A DNA stretch of 64,000 bases from Pelobates cultripes. Lineage: Eukaryota; Chordata; Amphibia; Anura; Pelobatidae. The stretch is from contig OW240915.1 of the NCBI GenBank assembly GCA_933207985.1, positions 265,999,360 through 266,063,359 of the forward strand, given 5' to 3'. The notes beneath the pieces were generated by a model that saw only the letters and a list, made by a program, of their open reading frames with translations, was not told the origin of the DNA and did not search any database. The stretch's first letter is position 1. The number at the start of each line of letters is the position of its first letter. A program made the translations under genes and the position numbers. Shown one piece after another: positions 35,848 through 47,272 of this stretch.

Positions 35848-38800
35848 TTAACCCCTTAAGGACGGGTGACGGACGAGGACCTTGTCCGTCACGCGGTAAA
35901 ATTAACCCCGGGTCGCCGCTATCACGGCAATCGCGGGGTTAATGGTGCTTCGGTATGCCTAATGCCTCTGCATTAGAGGCATACCAGGAGCACCTGGTCA
36001 GGCTGCCCAGCACATGTGCTCGCTCTGACCGCATGTGCTCTGTATACTTACCTTCCGGCTCCCTGCACTTCCTTGTTCTGTGTGAAGTGCAGGGAGCCGG
36101 AACAGTGCTGATCCTGCCCCCTGCTGTAAAAAAATAAAGTTAATTTAAAGTCCCACCCCCCTTTACCCATTGTAATAAAAAATTAACCCCTTCCCTGCCA
36201 ATTGATCACTGGCTACAGTGATCAATTGGCAGGGATTACATTTTACTATGATCTGATTTTTTTTTTAACCCCTGAGGGTTAATTCTTTTTTTTTTTTTAA
36301 CCCTCAGGGGTTACATTTATTTAATTAATTGAAATATTTTAAAATTATATATTTAGCTAGCTGGGGTGAGTGGAAGTTAGTGGGGATTTGGCGTTAGGCT
36401 AACTAGGGGTTAACGTTAAAAAAAGTTTTAAAATAAACTTTAAAAAGTAAAAAATTAAGCTTAAAAAAAGTTGTAATAAAGTTTAAGTGAAAAATAAAAA
36501 AAACACCCCCCTTTACCTAGTCCAAATAAAAATTAACCGCTTCCCTGCCAGTCAATCACTGCCTACAGCGATCAAATACAGATCACAGTATTATACTGTG
36601 ATCTAATTTTTTTTAAGCCCTGAGGATTAACTTTTATTTATTTTTTAACCCTCAGGGGTTCAATTTAATTAATTTAAATATTTTATAACTATATATTTAT
36701 ATACTGTTAGTGCTGCTTACTGCTGGTTAAGGGTTAACGGTAAAAAAAAGCTTCGAAAAATGTTAAATCTGTAAAGAAGTTTTAAGAAAGTTTAGGAAAG
36801 TTTAAAAAAATTAATAAGCAAAACAAAAGTTTAAAAACTAGTTTTTAAAAGTAAAAAAATACATTTCAAAAATGCTCATTACCACTACACCTGGAACAAA
36901 CTAGAGAAAAAATTATTCCACGCCAAGGTTCAAAATATGCCTTTTTGAATTACCCCAGGGTGTATTCTTTAATAAATAGTATGTGTTTGTGGGGAAGTTT
37001 CAATAACCAACCGTCTAAACTACTCCAAATTGGAACATGGACACAGCGTAAAACTTGGCAAAGGTACATATGGGGGTATTGCTGTACTCAGCCGACATAG
37101 CTGAGCAACATATGAAGTATTACACTTGTACACTTGGTACAAGCTAGCGGAAAAATGATCCCACGCTAAGGTTCAAAATATGCCTTTTGAAATACCCTGG
37201 GATGTCTTCTTTAAGAAATGGTATGGCTTTATGGGGTATTTGGATTATATAGCCTGGTAAAGTACTCTAAAATGGGACATAGGCACAGCTTAAAAATTCA
37301 AAGTTTGAAAAAAAAATGGAATGGCTGTGTCCCAAATGTGCCCCTCCGATGTCCACACATACCTGGCAAAGGTACATACGGGGGTATTGCTGTACTCAGC
37401 CGACATAGCTGAGCAACATATGAAGTATTATACAGTCGTAGCACACATAAGGTTTGCAAAATATACTGTGCAAACTCACTTTGTATGTCAAAAAGGCAGA
37501 AAAAACGCTTATTACCACTACATCTGGTACAAGCTAGCGGAAAAATGATCCCATGCTAAGGTTCAAAATATACCTTTTGAAACACCCTGGGGTGTCTACT
37601 TTAAGAAATGGTAGGCCTTTGTGGGGTAGTTTGAATTTAAAACCTGCGAAGATGCTTGGAAATTGCACATAGGCCCAGCGTCAAAATTCAAAGTTCGGTA
37701 AAAATGGATATGGCTTGGTCTCCTATATGGCACTGTAGCTTCATGAAATAGTGCTAAAGATATACAATGGTGGTGTCCTTTTACTCAGAAGACTTAGCTG
37801 AGCATAATTTGGGAGGTTTGAACTTAGTGGCACATATGAAATATACAAAACGCCCAGCAAAAATGCAATCCGTATGTAAAAAATGCACAAAATTATTTTT
37901 TATCACATACTTTGGCATATATTGGTGAAAAAATGGGGGCATGTTAAGGCACAATATGCACCTTATGAGATACCCTGGAATGCCTACTTTTACAAATGGT
38001 AGGCCTTTGTGGGTTTTTTTTGAACAGTCACACTGTTATAATACCCCAAATGGAAGCTAAGGCTCATTAAATCCATCTCTCAAAATTCTACTGCGAATAC
38101 TGAAAAGGACAGGTCTCCTATATGGCACTGTAGCTTCATGAAATAGTGCTAAAGACATACAATGGTGGTGTCCTTTTACTCAGAAGACTTAGCTGAGCAT
38201 AATTTGGGAGGTTTGAACTTAGTGGCACATATGAAATATACAAAACGCCCAGCAAAAATGCAATCCGTATGTAAAAAATGCACAAAATTATTTTTTACCA
38301 CATACTTTGGCATATATTGGTGAAAAAATGGGGGCATGATAAGGCACAATATGCACCTTATGAGATACCCTGGAATGCCTACTTTTACAAATGGTAGGCC
38401 TTTGTGGGTTTTTTTTGAACAGTCAAACTGTTATAATACCCCAAATGGAAGCTAAGACTCATTAAATCCATCTCTCAAAATTCTACTGTGAATACTGAAA
38501 AGGACAGGTAATGGCACTGTAACTTCACAAAATAGTGCCAAAGTCATACAATGGGGGTGTCATTTTACTCAGCAGATGTAACTGAACACAAAATAAAACT
38601 TTGTACAGGAATAGCACACACCAACTTTACAAAATATACATGAGAATTTCTTTGTTATAAGTTTGTGTGCCAAAAACAAAAAAAAAACACAATTTTACTC
38701 CAATATTTAGCAGAGATTGGCGGTGAAATGGCTACTTAGAAAGTGTCAAAACAACCTTAGGTAAATAGCCTGTGATGTCTACTTTATATAAATATATACT

Positions 38801-39304
38801 TTTGTGTTGCAATTTTGTTTTCTTTTATGGCTATTAAGCTTACAAGACAAACATACCAAATTCTAAGATCGCTCCACATTAAAAGTCTATTTTACTCCTT
38901 GTGCTCTGTGACCTGCAACTACCAAAAAAAAACGTAAAATCCCAGACACATTATATATTCTGTAAATCAGAACAACTAACTTAATTTATTTTTAATTACT
39001 TTTCTTAACCTGCACTAATTATGCACACATTATTATTGCAAAAACTGAAGAAAAAAACCCACAAAATTTTCATTTTTTTTACATTTTTCTGTATTTTTTT
39101 ATAATAAATAAGCATTTATATATATGTGTGTTACATCAAATTAAAGCCCTTTCTGTCCTTTAAAAAACGATGTATAATATGTGTTGGTGCAACAAATTAG
39201 TAAAATGCAAATTGCAGTTGAACGCAAACAGCAAAAAATGAAAAAAAATGCTGTTGTCATTAAGTGAAAGACAAGCTTTTGAAGCTCTGTCCTTAAGGGG
39301 TTAA
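35848..39304. mobile_element. Large non-coding TTAA element with hairpin array and tandem 390-bp modules
   Basis: It runs from TTAACCCCTTAAGGACGG to GTCCTTAAGGGGTTAA, 3,457 bp including both TTAAs. These ends equal those of the 80-bp MITEs. The left part carries consecutive hairpins: 35,866-35,892, 35,901-35,943, 36,055-36,100 (17-bp stem), 36,193-36,234 (19-bp perfect stem, 4-nt loop) and 36,266-36,313 (17 bp). A roughly 350-bp tandem duplication (units starting 36,183 and 36,533) follows. The right half is a tandem array, with a landmark (AAGGTTCAAAATAT or variant) at 36,925, 37,168, 37,558, 37,946, 38,341 and about 38,741. No open frame of note exists. TTAA targets and CCC/GGG ends suggest mobilisation by a piggyBac-type transposase; that is inference. 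Confidence 0.85.
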
Positions 39305-39667
39305 ACCCCATTTCTAACAGTCCTTCACACTCCTACCAAGTCAACTGCCTAAACATAGGTTCCCAGTCTCCCTTTATGGATTTATTATTTATAGGTAGGA
39401 TACACAATTTAGATATCATATTATGTAGATAATTAAACAACAATTTTAAGGTGACAGAACAAAAATGAATTCCCTTATTCCCTTCCACTAACTTTCCTAG
39501 GTGGTGATGGTATTTGCCCCCTCACAGGTGAAAGATACCTATATTTATATTTAATGATGGAATACATTTCTCTTTGAAAATGGGTCTATTGCATCATACC
39601 CCTTACACAATTGGACATATTATTTAGATCTTTATGAATGGCTGGATTTAACCATCCAGTTTGAAGC
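39305..39667. other. Spacer between two large TTAA elements
   Basis: 363 bp of unassigned sequence without repeat ends. It may be the original host sequence into which both elements inserted. Confidence 0.5.
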
Positions 39668-41804
39668 TTAACCCCTTAAGGACTGGACTGTTTTTGCGAT
39701 GTTGTACATTTGCGACCAGGCATATTTTTACACTTTTGTGGTGTTTGTGTTTGGCTGTAATTTTCCGCTTTCTCATTTACTGTTCCCATACAAATTATAT
39801 ATTGTTTTTTTCAGGACAAAAGGAGCTTTCTTCACATACCATTATTTATATAATCTCATGTATTTTTATTTAAAAAAAATACAAAAATCTGATGAAAAAT
39901 TTAAAAAAATACATGTTTTTTGACTTTCACTTGAAAAATCTTTTGCTCATCTACAAAAGCGAATGAAAAAAACTGCTAAATAGATTCAAAATTTTGTCCT
40001 GAGTTTAAAAATACCTAGTGTTTACGTGCTTTTTTGCTTTTTTTTGCATGTTATAGGGCTATAGGTACAAGTAGGATATTGCGGTTTCAAAACATACATT
40101 TTTAAAATTTATCAATAGTGACATTGTAACACTATTATCTGTCATAAATCTCTGAATAACACCCCACATGTACATATTTTTTTTAAAGTAGACAACCCAG
40201 GGTATTCAATATGGGGTATGTCCAGTCTTTTTTAGTAGCCACTTAGTCGAAAACACTGGCCAAAGTAAGCATTCATATTTGTTTGTGTGTGAAAAAAGTA
40301 AAAAAACTAAATTGAACGCTAATTTTGGCCAGTGTTTGTGACCAAGTGGTTACTAAAAAAGACTGGACATACCCCATTTGCAATACCTTGGGTTGTCTTC
40401 TTTTGCAAATGGTATGCCATCATGGGGGTAATTCTCATTCCTGGGCTACCATACGCTCTCAAAGGCAACGTAACCAACCTGGCCATTTTCAATGTAAAAA
40501 TATTTGACCCATATATTTGACCTTGTAACTTTAAAAAATGCTATAAAACCTGTACATGGGGGGTACTGTTTTACTCAGGAGACATCGCTGAAGACAAATA
40601 TTAGTGTTTAAAAACTGGAAAACGTATCACAACAATTATATCATCAGTAAAAGTGCTGTTTGTGTGTGAAAAATGCAAAAAAAGTAACTTTCACTGACAA
40701 TATCATCACTGTGATATGTTTTACTGTTTTGAATCACTAATATTTGTGTTCAGCGAAGTCTCCCGAGTAAAACAGTACCCCCCATGTACAGGTTTTAGGG
40801 TGTCGTAGAACGTTACAGGGTAAAATACAGTGCTAGCAAATTAAATTCTCTGGAATTTCGGCCTGGGTTGGCAGGCAGGTCCCTCAAATTGCAATCAATA
40901 AAATTACTGAATTATGTAAAAATATTACATAAATACGCACGTAGAATTTAAATATATATGCATATTTATATATTTGAAGTCTACGTGTATATTTATATAA
41001 TTATTTATGTAATTTTGTATATGGACGTATGTATATTTCTTATTATTTTTATTTATTTTTATATACATAGATATATATACAAATTCATTCTAAGTGTATT
41101 TTGATATAAATATATATATATATTAATTTTAAAATACAGTTAGAATAAAATTTCATATAGCTATATAATTTTTTTAAAATTTTTTATTATTATTTAAAAA
41201 AAAAATTATTTTATTTAAATTACTTATTATTTATATTTTATAATAATATATATATACAATATATATAGTTATTATATATATTATATATATACGTGTGTAA
41301 TTTAATTATAAGTGTATTTTTATATTAATATAAGTACATATTAATATAAAAATACACTTAGTATGACATTATATATATATGATATATAGACATATATTAT
41401 ATAGATATAATATATGTCTATATATCATATATACACATATATAATTATTATTATTATTTTTTTATTAACACTAACTTTATTTTATTTTATGATTTTACAC
41501 ATGCAGGGAGACTGCCTGTCAGCACAGACAGTCCCCCTGCAGGCAGACACATGGACACCCATTGTGACCATGTGATCGCTGTGTTGAGCGATCACATGGC
41601 CACAGGGGTCCTAATTCAGTGTGGGGAGACTGTCTGGGCTGCAGGCAGTCTCCCCACAACCGGAGCCACGCTGATCGCCGCCGGGGGAACGACGGCGATC
41701 AGGTAAGTAGCTCAGACCGTTAGGACGGTTCAGGACCGTCATCGGTCGGCAACGCAAAAATGCCGATGACGGTCCTGAACCGTCCTCGGTCCTTAAGGGG
41801 TTAA
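39668..41804. mobile_element. Large non-coding TTAA element with back-to-back modules and hairpin array
   Basis: Ends are TTAACCCCTTAAGGACTG and GGTCCTTAAGGGGTTAA, 2,137 bp. The left half folds back around 40,290: TATGTCCAGTCTTTTTTAGT at about 40,217 is mirrored at about 40,354-40,373. It folds again around 40,680: GGGGGGTACTGTTTTACTC at about 40,558 is mirrored near 40,768-40,787. Modules such as AATACCTTGGGTTGTC with CAAATGGTATGCC match those in the 35,848 element. The centre (40,920-41,460) is very AT-rich. The right end has hairpins at 41,503-41,540, 41,568-41,599 (13 bp), 41,620-41,658 (13 bp), 41,671-41,702 (10 bp) and 41,723-41,785 (23-bp perfect stem). The hairpin array lies at the opposite end from that in the 35,848 element. 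Confidence 0.85.
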
Positions 41805-42322
41805 TAATACAATCAAAAAACTTAATGAATCAGTTTAGTGTATAGATTTTGCCCCTACAGTATCACACTGATCCATTCTCTGCCATTTAGGAGTTACATT
41901 ACTTTATTTATACAGCCCTTCTAGTCACACCTACCTGCATGTGACTTACACAACATTTCTAGACACTTCCTGTAACGTGAGATCTAATGTTTACATTTTC
42001 TTTACTGTACAGTGTGCTTAATATTGAAATTCTTATCTTCTGCACTGTAACCTTCTAAACTCTGCAGGAGCCACTGTGATAAAAGTTCAATTTACAGAGC
42101 AGGAGATAAAAAAATGTTTATCTGACTGAAAATAAAACCATTTTTTTCCATGGAGGCTGTGTGAGTCACAGCCAGGGGAGGTGTGGTTAGGGCTAAATGA
42201 TCAGAAACACAAGTGAGTTAACTCTTAAATGGCAGATAATTGAGTAGTGAGATTTCAGAGGCATCCCCTATACACAAAAATGGCTTCATTAAGCTACAGT
42301 TGTTTTGGGACTATAATGAAGC
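41805..42322. mobile_element. T2-type long foldback element
   Basis: The left arm (AGTTTAGTGTATAG, then CTGCCATTTAGGAGTTA) is mirrored in the right arm (AACTCTTAAATGGCAG, then CTATACACAAAAATGGC, CTTCATTAAGC, GGGACTATAATG). The right end resembles a T2 terminus that has lost its TTAA. The left end adjoins the TTAA of the neighbouring element, so that one may have inserted into or beside it. Confidence 0.6.
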
Positions 42323-43116
42323 AATAAATACTTGAATAAATTAAAAACAGCCATTCATTTTAAGGGAAAAGCACATTTCAACTGAAGCATTTTAAGACAG
42401 CTTGTGAGTGTGTATCTGTGCCTGTTGGCAGACGCACTATTTTGTAAATATGCTTATTTAATAATTTGCCTGTCTGTATACTTATTATTTTGTAAGTATG
42501 CTCACTTAGTAAAAATGCTTGTGTTAAGGTCTTGATTCAAAAATGCATTTTTTGCCTTAAAATGAACAAGAACATTTAGATATTACTTTAATACTGTAGA
42601 CTGACTCACCTTTTCTAAGCAGTTATGCAATAGTTATACGTTTCTACATAGCAAATGTGAGCATAGTACATGATTTTATATATTCTCTCCGAGCTTGCAA
42701 GGATTAGCCAGCACTGTTCCTTTTTTTAATCTGTGCATGTTGTTATGTTAACAGATAGAAATCTTTATTACATACTCACTGGTTGGTATAAATGTAGAGC
42801 AAACTGATATCTATCATAAAGAATTAACTGTCCTAATCCAACTGTTCTTTATCCCTTCTCTATTTACACTATTAAATATACGTAGCGTAAAACAGACAAG
42901 GGACAGGGATAGCATGATTAAACATTAAAAATAAAGGGAGTAAATATAGTGGCCATTTCTTGTACATAGAGAATAGCTGGTAACCTCAAGTAGCCTCCAC
43001 ACTGGTGGTCATAAAGATAGGGGAAAGCGACATCAATAAAACCAAACAACTGACAATAAGCTAAAAAATGTTTCACGCGCGGTACTTTCTCAATATGAAC
43101 AAGCTGAATCATTCAT

Positions 43117-43150
43117 CCTTATGAAGCATGTGATACCCTCGTGAAATGCA
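43117..43150 (+). other. Weak hammerhead-like motif
   Basis: CTTATGA (one change from CUGAUGA), then an AGCATG-containing stem region and GAAATGC. Stem II pairing is poor. It may be a remnant of a Penelope-type terminal repeat; low certainty. Confidence 0.2.
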
Positions 43151-44920
43151 TGAGCGACCCTGATTTTATTTTATTTGTTTTATAGCCTGTTGTTTAAATT
43201 TATTGTTGCTACATACCAATTTCCTGATGTGTTACAGTACCTGTGAAGGTTACTGGGCTACAGTTGGCATTTTTCTTGCTTTTCAATGATGAATGGGACT
43301 GAGAATGGTTCAGTGATGGCAGACGTGCCTATATGTGTATTACTGTCTGCCCATTTACAAGGACATTTTTATGAGGCTGTTCGGCAACCTAATCAGTGCA
43401 ATGCATGCGTTATTACTGTTCTACCAGTGTTTGTTTTTTTACTTCTGTGGACTAAGTTTGCATCCTGCAACTGGTTATTTTTGTATCTTTTAGGATAAAT
43501 GGAATTTACATTTAATTACAAGATTATAAGTCACAGGGATTTACTCACTAAATAGTGTGTTGTAAAAATTAAGTCAATAATAAAAAATATGAGCTGGAAA
43601 CTGTCAGGTGTGGCCTCTTGTCATGTCACCATAAAATAATCTAATATGGATATACTATATGGATTCATTTATCTCTGACTTTATTAGTCAACTCTTTGTT
43701 ACCTATGTCTAATGTTTCATTTACTCCTTTCTAAAGACACCTTAGATTTAAGGGACATAAGGCTAAAAGGTCCCCTACTAAAAAGCTAAGTGATGTGGTG
43801 TTAGATCCCTTGGCATTGAAAAAGCTATTTTTGTTCTTTATAATGTTTTCTATTAATCTGACATCAGATACAGCGACACACCAGACAGTGCAAATAGCAG
43901 TTTAATGGCCTATTAGAAAAAAGAGAGTGTTTAATTCTTTTACTGTATAATGACAGAACAAGTCTAGTTACTAGGCTTTGACTGTAGTTGACCCAGCCCC
44001 AAGATTATACAGGTGGAAATAATTCCAATTTATTTCTTTAAAGACTCTAGGGAGACAAGATCCATGGAAACAGAAAAAAAACAGAAGCCAGAACTAGTTA
44101 TGTAATCAAGAAGATAAATAATCATAAAACCAGCCGAAAGTTAGCATTGGCAGCAAACAACAGAATGGGCAGAAAAGTCAATGTAGGAATGCACACTTAA
44201 CCAGCAAGTAATCTCTAACAGTGTTGCAAATTAAAGGACACACAGAATGAATGATGACATGATAGGGTATATATAACTGTGTACAATAATATAGAATGAT
44301 GTTGGTGTGGTAACCTATGTACCCAGAAGATGTCCTGGTGCACACAATGAAACTAGTGGCATCTTGAGTGAGACATCAAAATGACTGCAACTGTCAAAGA
44401 ACTAGCATCAAACCGATTGGACAGATACAGTTCTAGTGTGACAAGATTATTATTATTATTATTCATAGATCACCAGCATATTCAGTTACATTGTACAATT
44501 ACACATTGGAAATGCATAACAGCAAATAACTGACAGACAAAATAAAGTTGACCAGCACAAGCAAGGAAAAATACCTTGCCTTATAATCTTGCTAATTATG
44601 CATTGCCACTTAGATAACAGTACACAACATAATGCATGTTATCGATAATGGGGCACTGGAATTCATTTGTCTTGGGGAAAAGCTCAAAAGTTTGTACTTA
44701 CTAAAAATAATCGATGAGTTCTGATAAGCTGAGACCTAACCTGGAACCTACTAGGTTTGAAAAACTCTCCATTCAGCATTGTGGATGTCTAACAAAACTG
44801 GATTTTGAGGTACACTATTCACATCCACCTTACAATAAATGTTATGTTTTTATTTCCACTATTTATTTATCAGATCATTAGATATCGGAACTCAGAAAAA
44901 CAGAATTTATATATAGAGAG

Positions 44921-44947
44921 AGAGGGAGAGAAAGAGAGAGAGAGAGA
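44921..44947. repeat. (GA)n-rich microsatellite
   Basis: AGAGAGAGAGGGAGAGAAAG-type purine run following a TATATA block. Confidence 0.85.
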
Positions 44948-45299
44948 TTTTATAAAGCGTTTAAACCAGGTTTTATAATATATAAATGTGCAAATTGTTC
45001 CATTCGGACTACAGGCATTAAAGAGTTTCTATGAATTTTGAAACATTTTATTAATGGTTGGTAAGTTTTAATGTGAGGGTTTTTTTTATACAAATAAGCA
45101 AGCTCCACATATTATTTGTTGCCATTTCACCCAGATTTACATTGCAGTGTTTGTTTTTGATACTGAAATCTATGATATTTTACCAACATTCCAAAGTATG
45201 TGAGTGTGAAATAACAGATAATTCTTTATACAGGAGAGAATCTTCTAATAGGCTCCTTCACACAAAGCCCCATATTACAGCATGTCCTTTAAAGATCTA

Positions 45300-45724
45300 C
45301 CACTGATTTTAAGCAGCAGATGGCAGTAGAGAGCTTCATCCGGCTTGCTTGCAGTCAGGCAAAAGTCAAATGTAAAAAAAAAAAAAAAACGAAGAAAGGG
45401 AAGGAGAGGTCTGAATAGTGGACATCTGTGTTTTTGTTTAGTCTGTATTTGGATTCTTTTGGGTGCTGTTCGGGATCACTGGACACTATTTGGGATTTAC
45501 TCATAGGATTGCGGTCTGGCTGATCTGTTGCTGTTTGAGCCAAGCACTGGAGGGTACACTGGGATCTATGCTGGTGCTGGGCTGTTTCTGCAGGTGCTGA
45601 ATCCTGCCGCCCTAAGAAAGTGAATCTGAGCCCAGGAGCTGTCCAGCACTATTTCAGCACCTCTATAGCCTCACTGTCTCATTGCACTGTACAGGGCAGT
45701 GTGGGTGTCCCAAATTAAAACACT
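45300..45724 (+). promoter_or_regulatory. Probable promoter-proximal region and 5' UTR of the NKAIN-like gene
   Basis: The 425 bp before the start codon are less AT-rich than the surrounding desert and free of recognised repeats apart from an A-run at 45,374-45,389. No convincing TATA box was seen, so the transcription start is unknown. If transcription begins early in this stretch, short upstream frames precede the main start. One is an ATG-TAA at about 45,369, and another is a 10-codon frame at 45,568-45,600. Assignment as promoter or 5' UTR rests on position only. Confidence 0.45.
45313..45329 (+). promoter_or_regulatory. Candidate CTCF-like site
   Basis: GCAGCAGATGGCAGTAG fits 12 of 13 positions of the usual CTCF core (CCASYAGRKGGCR). 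It lies about 410 bp upstream of the NKAIN-like start codon. This is a motif match only. Confidence 0.3.
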
Positions 45725-45778
45725 ATGGGCTGCTGTACTGGGCGCTGCACGCTGATTTTCATCTGCACTTTACAGATG
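45725..45778 (+). CDS. nkain3: First coding exon of an NKAIN family gene (NKAIN3/NKAIN2-like)
   Basis: The exon encodes MGCCTGRCTLIFICTLQM and ends at ATG followed directly by GTGAGT, a strong splice donor at 45,779, giving a phase-0 junction after codon 18. The start has a good context (A at -3, G at +4). NKAIN proteins are small four-helix membrane proteins that bind the beta subunit of the Na,K-ATPase, mainly in neurons. They begin MGxCxGRCxL and their first exon covers about these 18 residues. The fragment includes the Cys-rich N-terminus and the start of the first membrane helix. MGCCTGRC is NKAIN3-like while TLIFIC is NKAIN2-like, so the paralog is less certain than the family. The reading frame continues into the intron to 45,910, but that part lacks any NKAIN similarity. 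Later exons lie beyond the window. Confidence 0.8.
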
Positions 45779-47150
45779 GTGAGTAGAACCCAACTAGATA
45801 CTTGTATCAAACCTTGTTTTAATGCTTGGAGAGAACACCTGAACCCCATGCTATCCTGGAGTTCAGGGAAGGAGGGTTACAGTGGAACGTTTGGTTTCCT
45901 GACTGTGTAGCTCTGACTGATGATAATTTAACACGGATCTGAGTCTTAAGCCCACTGCTTTTAAAATGATTGTATTGACTGTGCTGTTTTATTAATGTTT
46001 CTTTATTCACTGCTTGTTTTCATTTTGTTTCCACTGAGCAGTGAGACACAGGGCTATCTGTTGGAATTGCTATGATTATTATTAGGGTTGGGGGATGTAA
46101 AGATTTGTCACGTTTAAAACATGTCTCAAAAGTGACCTGAGGTGTCAGACAGAGACTTCAGTGCACGCCCATACACACATAGGCAGCCAGTGGCAATCTG
46201 ATTTCTGTGGACTGCGACTCCTCTTGTGCCCAGCCATCCCTTATAAGCACCTATTTTATGATGACTGCTGAAGAGGCTGGCTGAGTATATCAAGAGTCAT
46301 ACCGCTCAATATTTGGCAGTGCTGGAGGCTGCTTTGACAGTGAAAGGTTAAACCCATTGACCAGAGTGTGAAAGCTACCAGTGTCATGTGTATTGGGCTT
46401 TGGCAACTGCAGCATTGCCCTGTACTGGAAGTGAAATGTGTCATATAATGCAGCTTTTTCTTGCTACACCCCTCCCCTCCATGGATCATGAGATTAGATG
46501 AGATATTTGTACCTGCTCATTTATATCCTGCAGTCATCACAGAAAAGCTCTGCTGTTAACCTTTTTTTGTATTTGTGAATGCAGCTCCTTGTGTTTTAAC
46601 ACACACAAAATGTACACCTTCCTTTGTTTGCTGGTTCTGTAGAAGCTAGCTGTCTAGTAAAGAGCTATCACTTTTGGGTGAGCCTTATCCCAGTTTCTCT
46701 GTCAATGGGCTAGTTTACCTAAATCTAACAAAAGGGATGCCATTTCCTTCCTCTTGCTTATTACATCTGTATTGTCAATTCTAAGAAATTGCTCTGTGGA
46801 ATTATTGGTACTGTGATTCTCTAAACACATAACCAAATCCATTAAATATCTAAAAAAAGAATGCTGTTTAATACGGAAGGTGGCTTCTGTTAAGTTAATA
46901 AACCTTAATAACCAACCACACTGACACCAGCAGATGACTGATCATTGAAGACAATCTTTAGTGATTTGGAAAGGGTAAAAAACTCATTGGCCAATCCCGA
47001 CAGTTGTGTGATAGCAAGGTCACAGCCCAGTCTGATACTTCATTTTGGCAATGTGCACTGTTAATCCTTGCTGTGCCAGTCTGGTGTGCATTCCATAAAA
47101 ACGCAATTAATTACCACTTCACCTCTTTAGTCAATAGATTGATTCTATAC

Positions 47151-47272
47151 CAGAGGGTTCGAAACTTCCTCCCCCAAGCTGTTGTTGGACTACATTTACC
47201 TGAATTCTCTGCCAGCTAATATCCAGGAATTGTACTTCAACAGTTGCAGCAGAGTCAAGTTTGAACTCCATG
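47151..47272. mobile_element. hAT-like foldback MITE, old
   Basis: CAGAGGGTTCGAAACTTCC on the left and AGTCAAGTTTGAACTCCATG on the right are imperfect inverted ends. GTTGTTGGACTACA is mirrored by TGTACTTCAACAG further in. Confidence 0.5.

Larger units (their letters stand above)
42323..45299. other. Upstream flank of the NKAIN-like gene, no gene recognised
   Basis: Mostly AT-rich unique sequence. Small items are a hammerhead-like word at 43,117-43,150, a TTA microsatellite at 44,447-44,463 and a GA-rich run at 44,921-44,947. No exon was recognised. Confidence 0.45.

Noticed and set aside
37714..38520. 395-bp direct repeats as a CRISPR-like array
   Set aside because: The units are long, contiguous and without spacers, inside a eukaryotic mobile element.
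45725..45910. 61-codon frame taken as a complete small gene
   Set aside because: Only the first 18 codons resemble NKAIN; a consensus donor follows, and the remaining residues are intron read-through.
47150..47170. GGTTCGAAAC as a tRNA or SINE B-box
   Set aside because: No A-box at the right distance and no cloverleaf; the word lies in the end of a hAT-like foldback.
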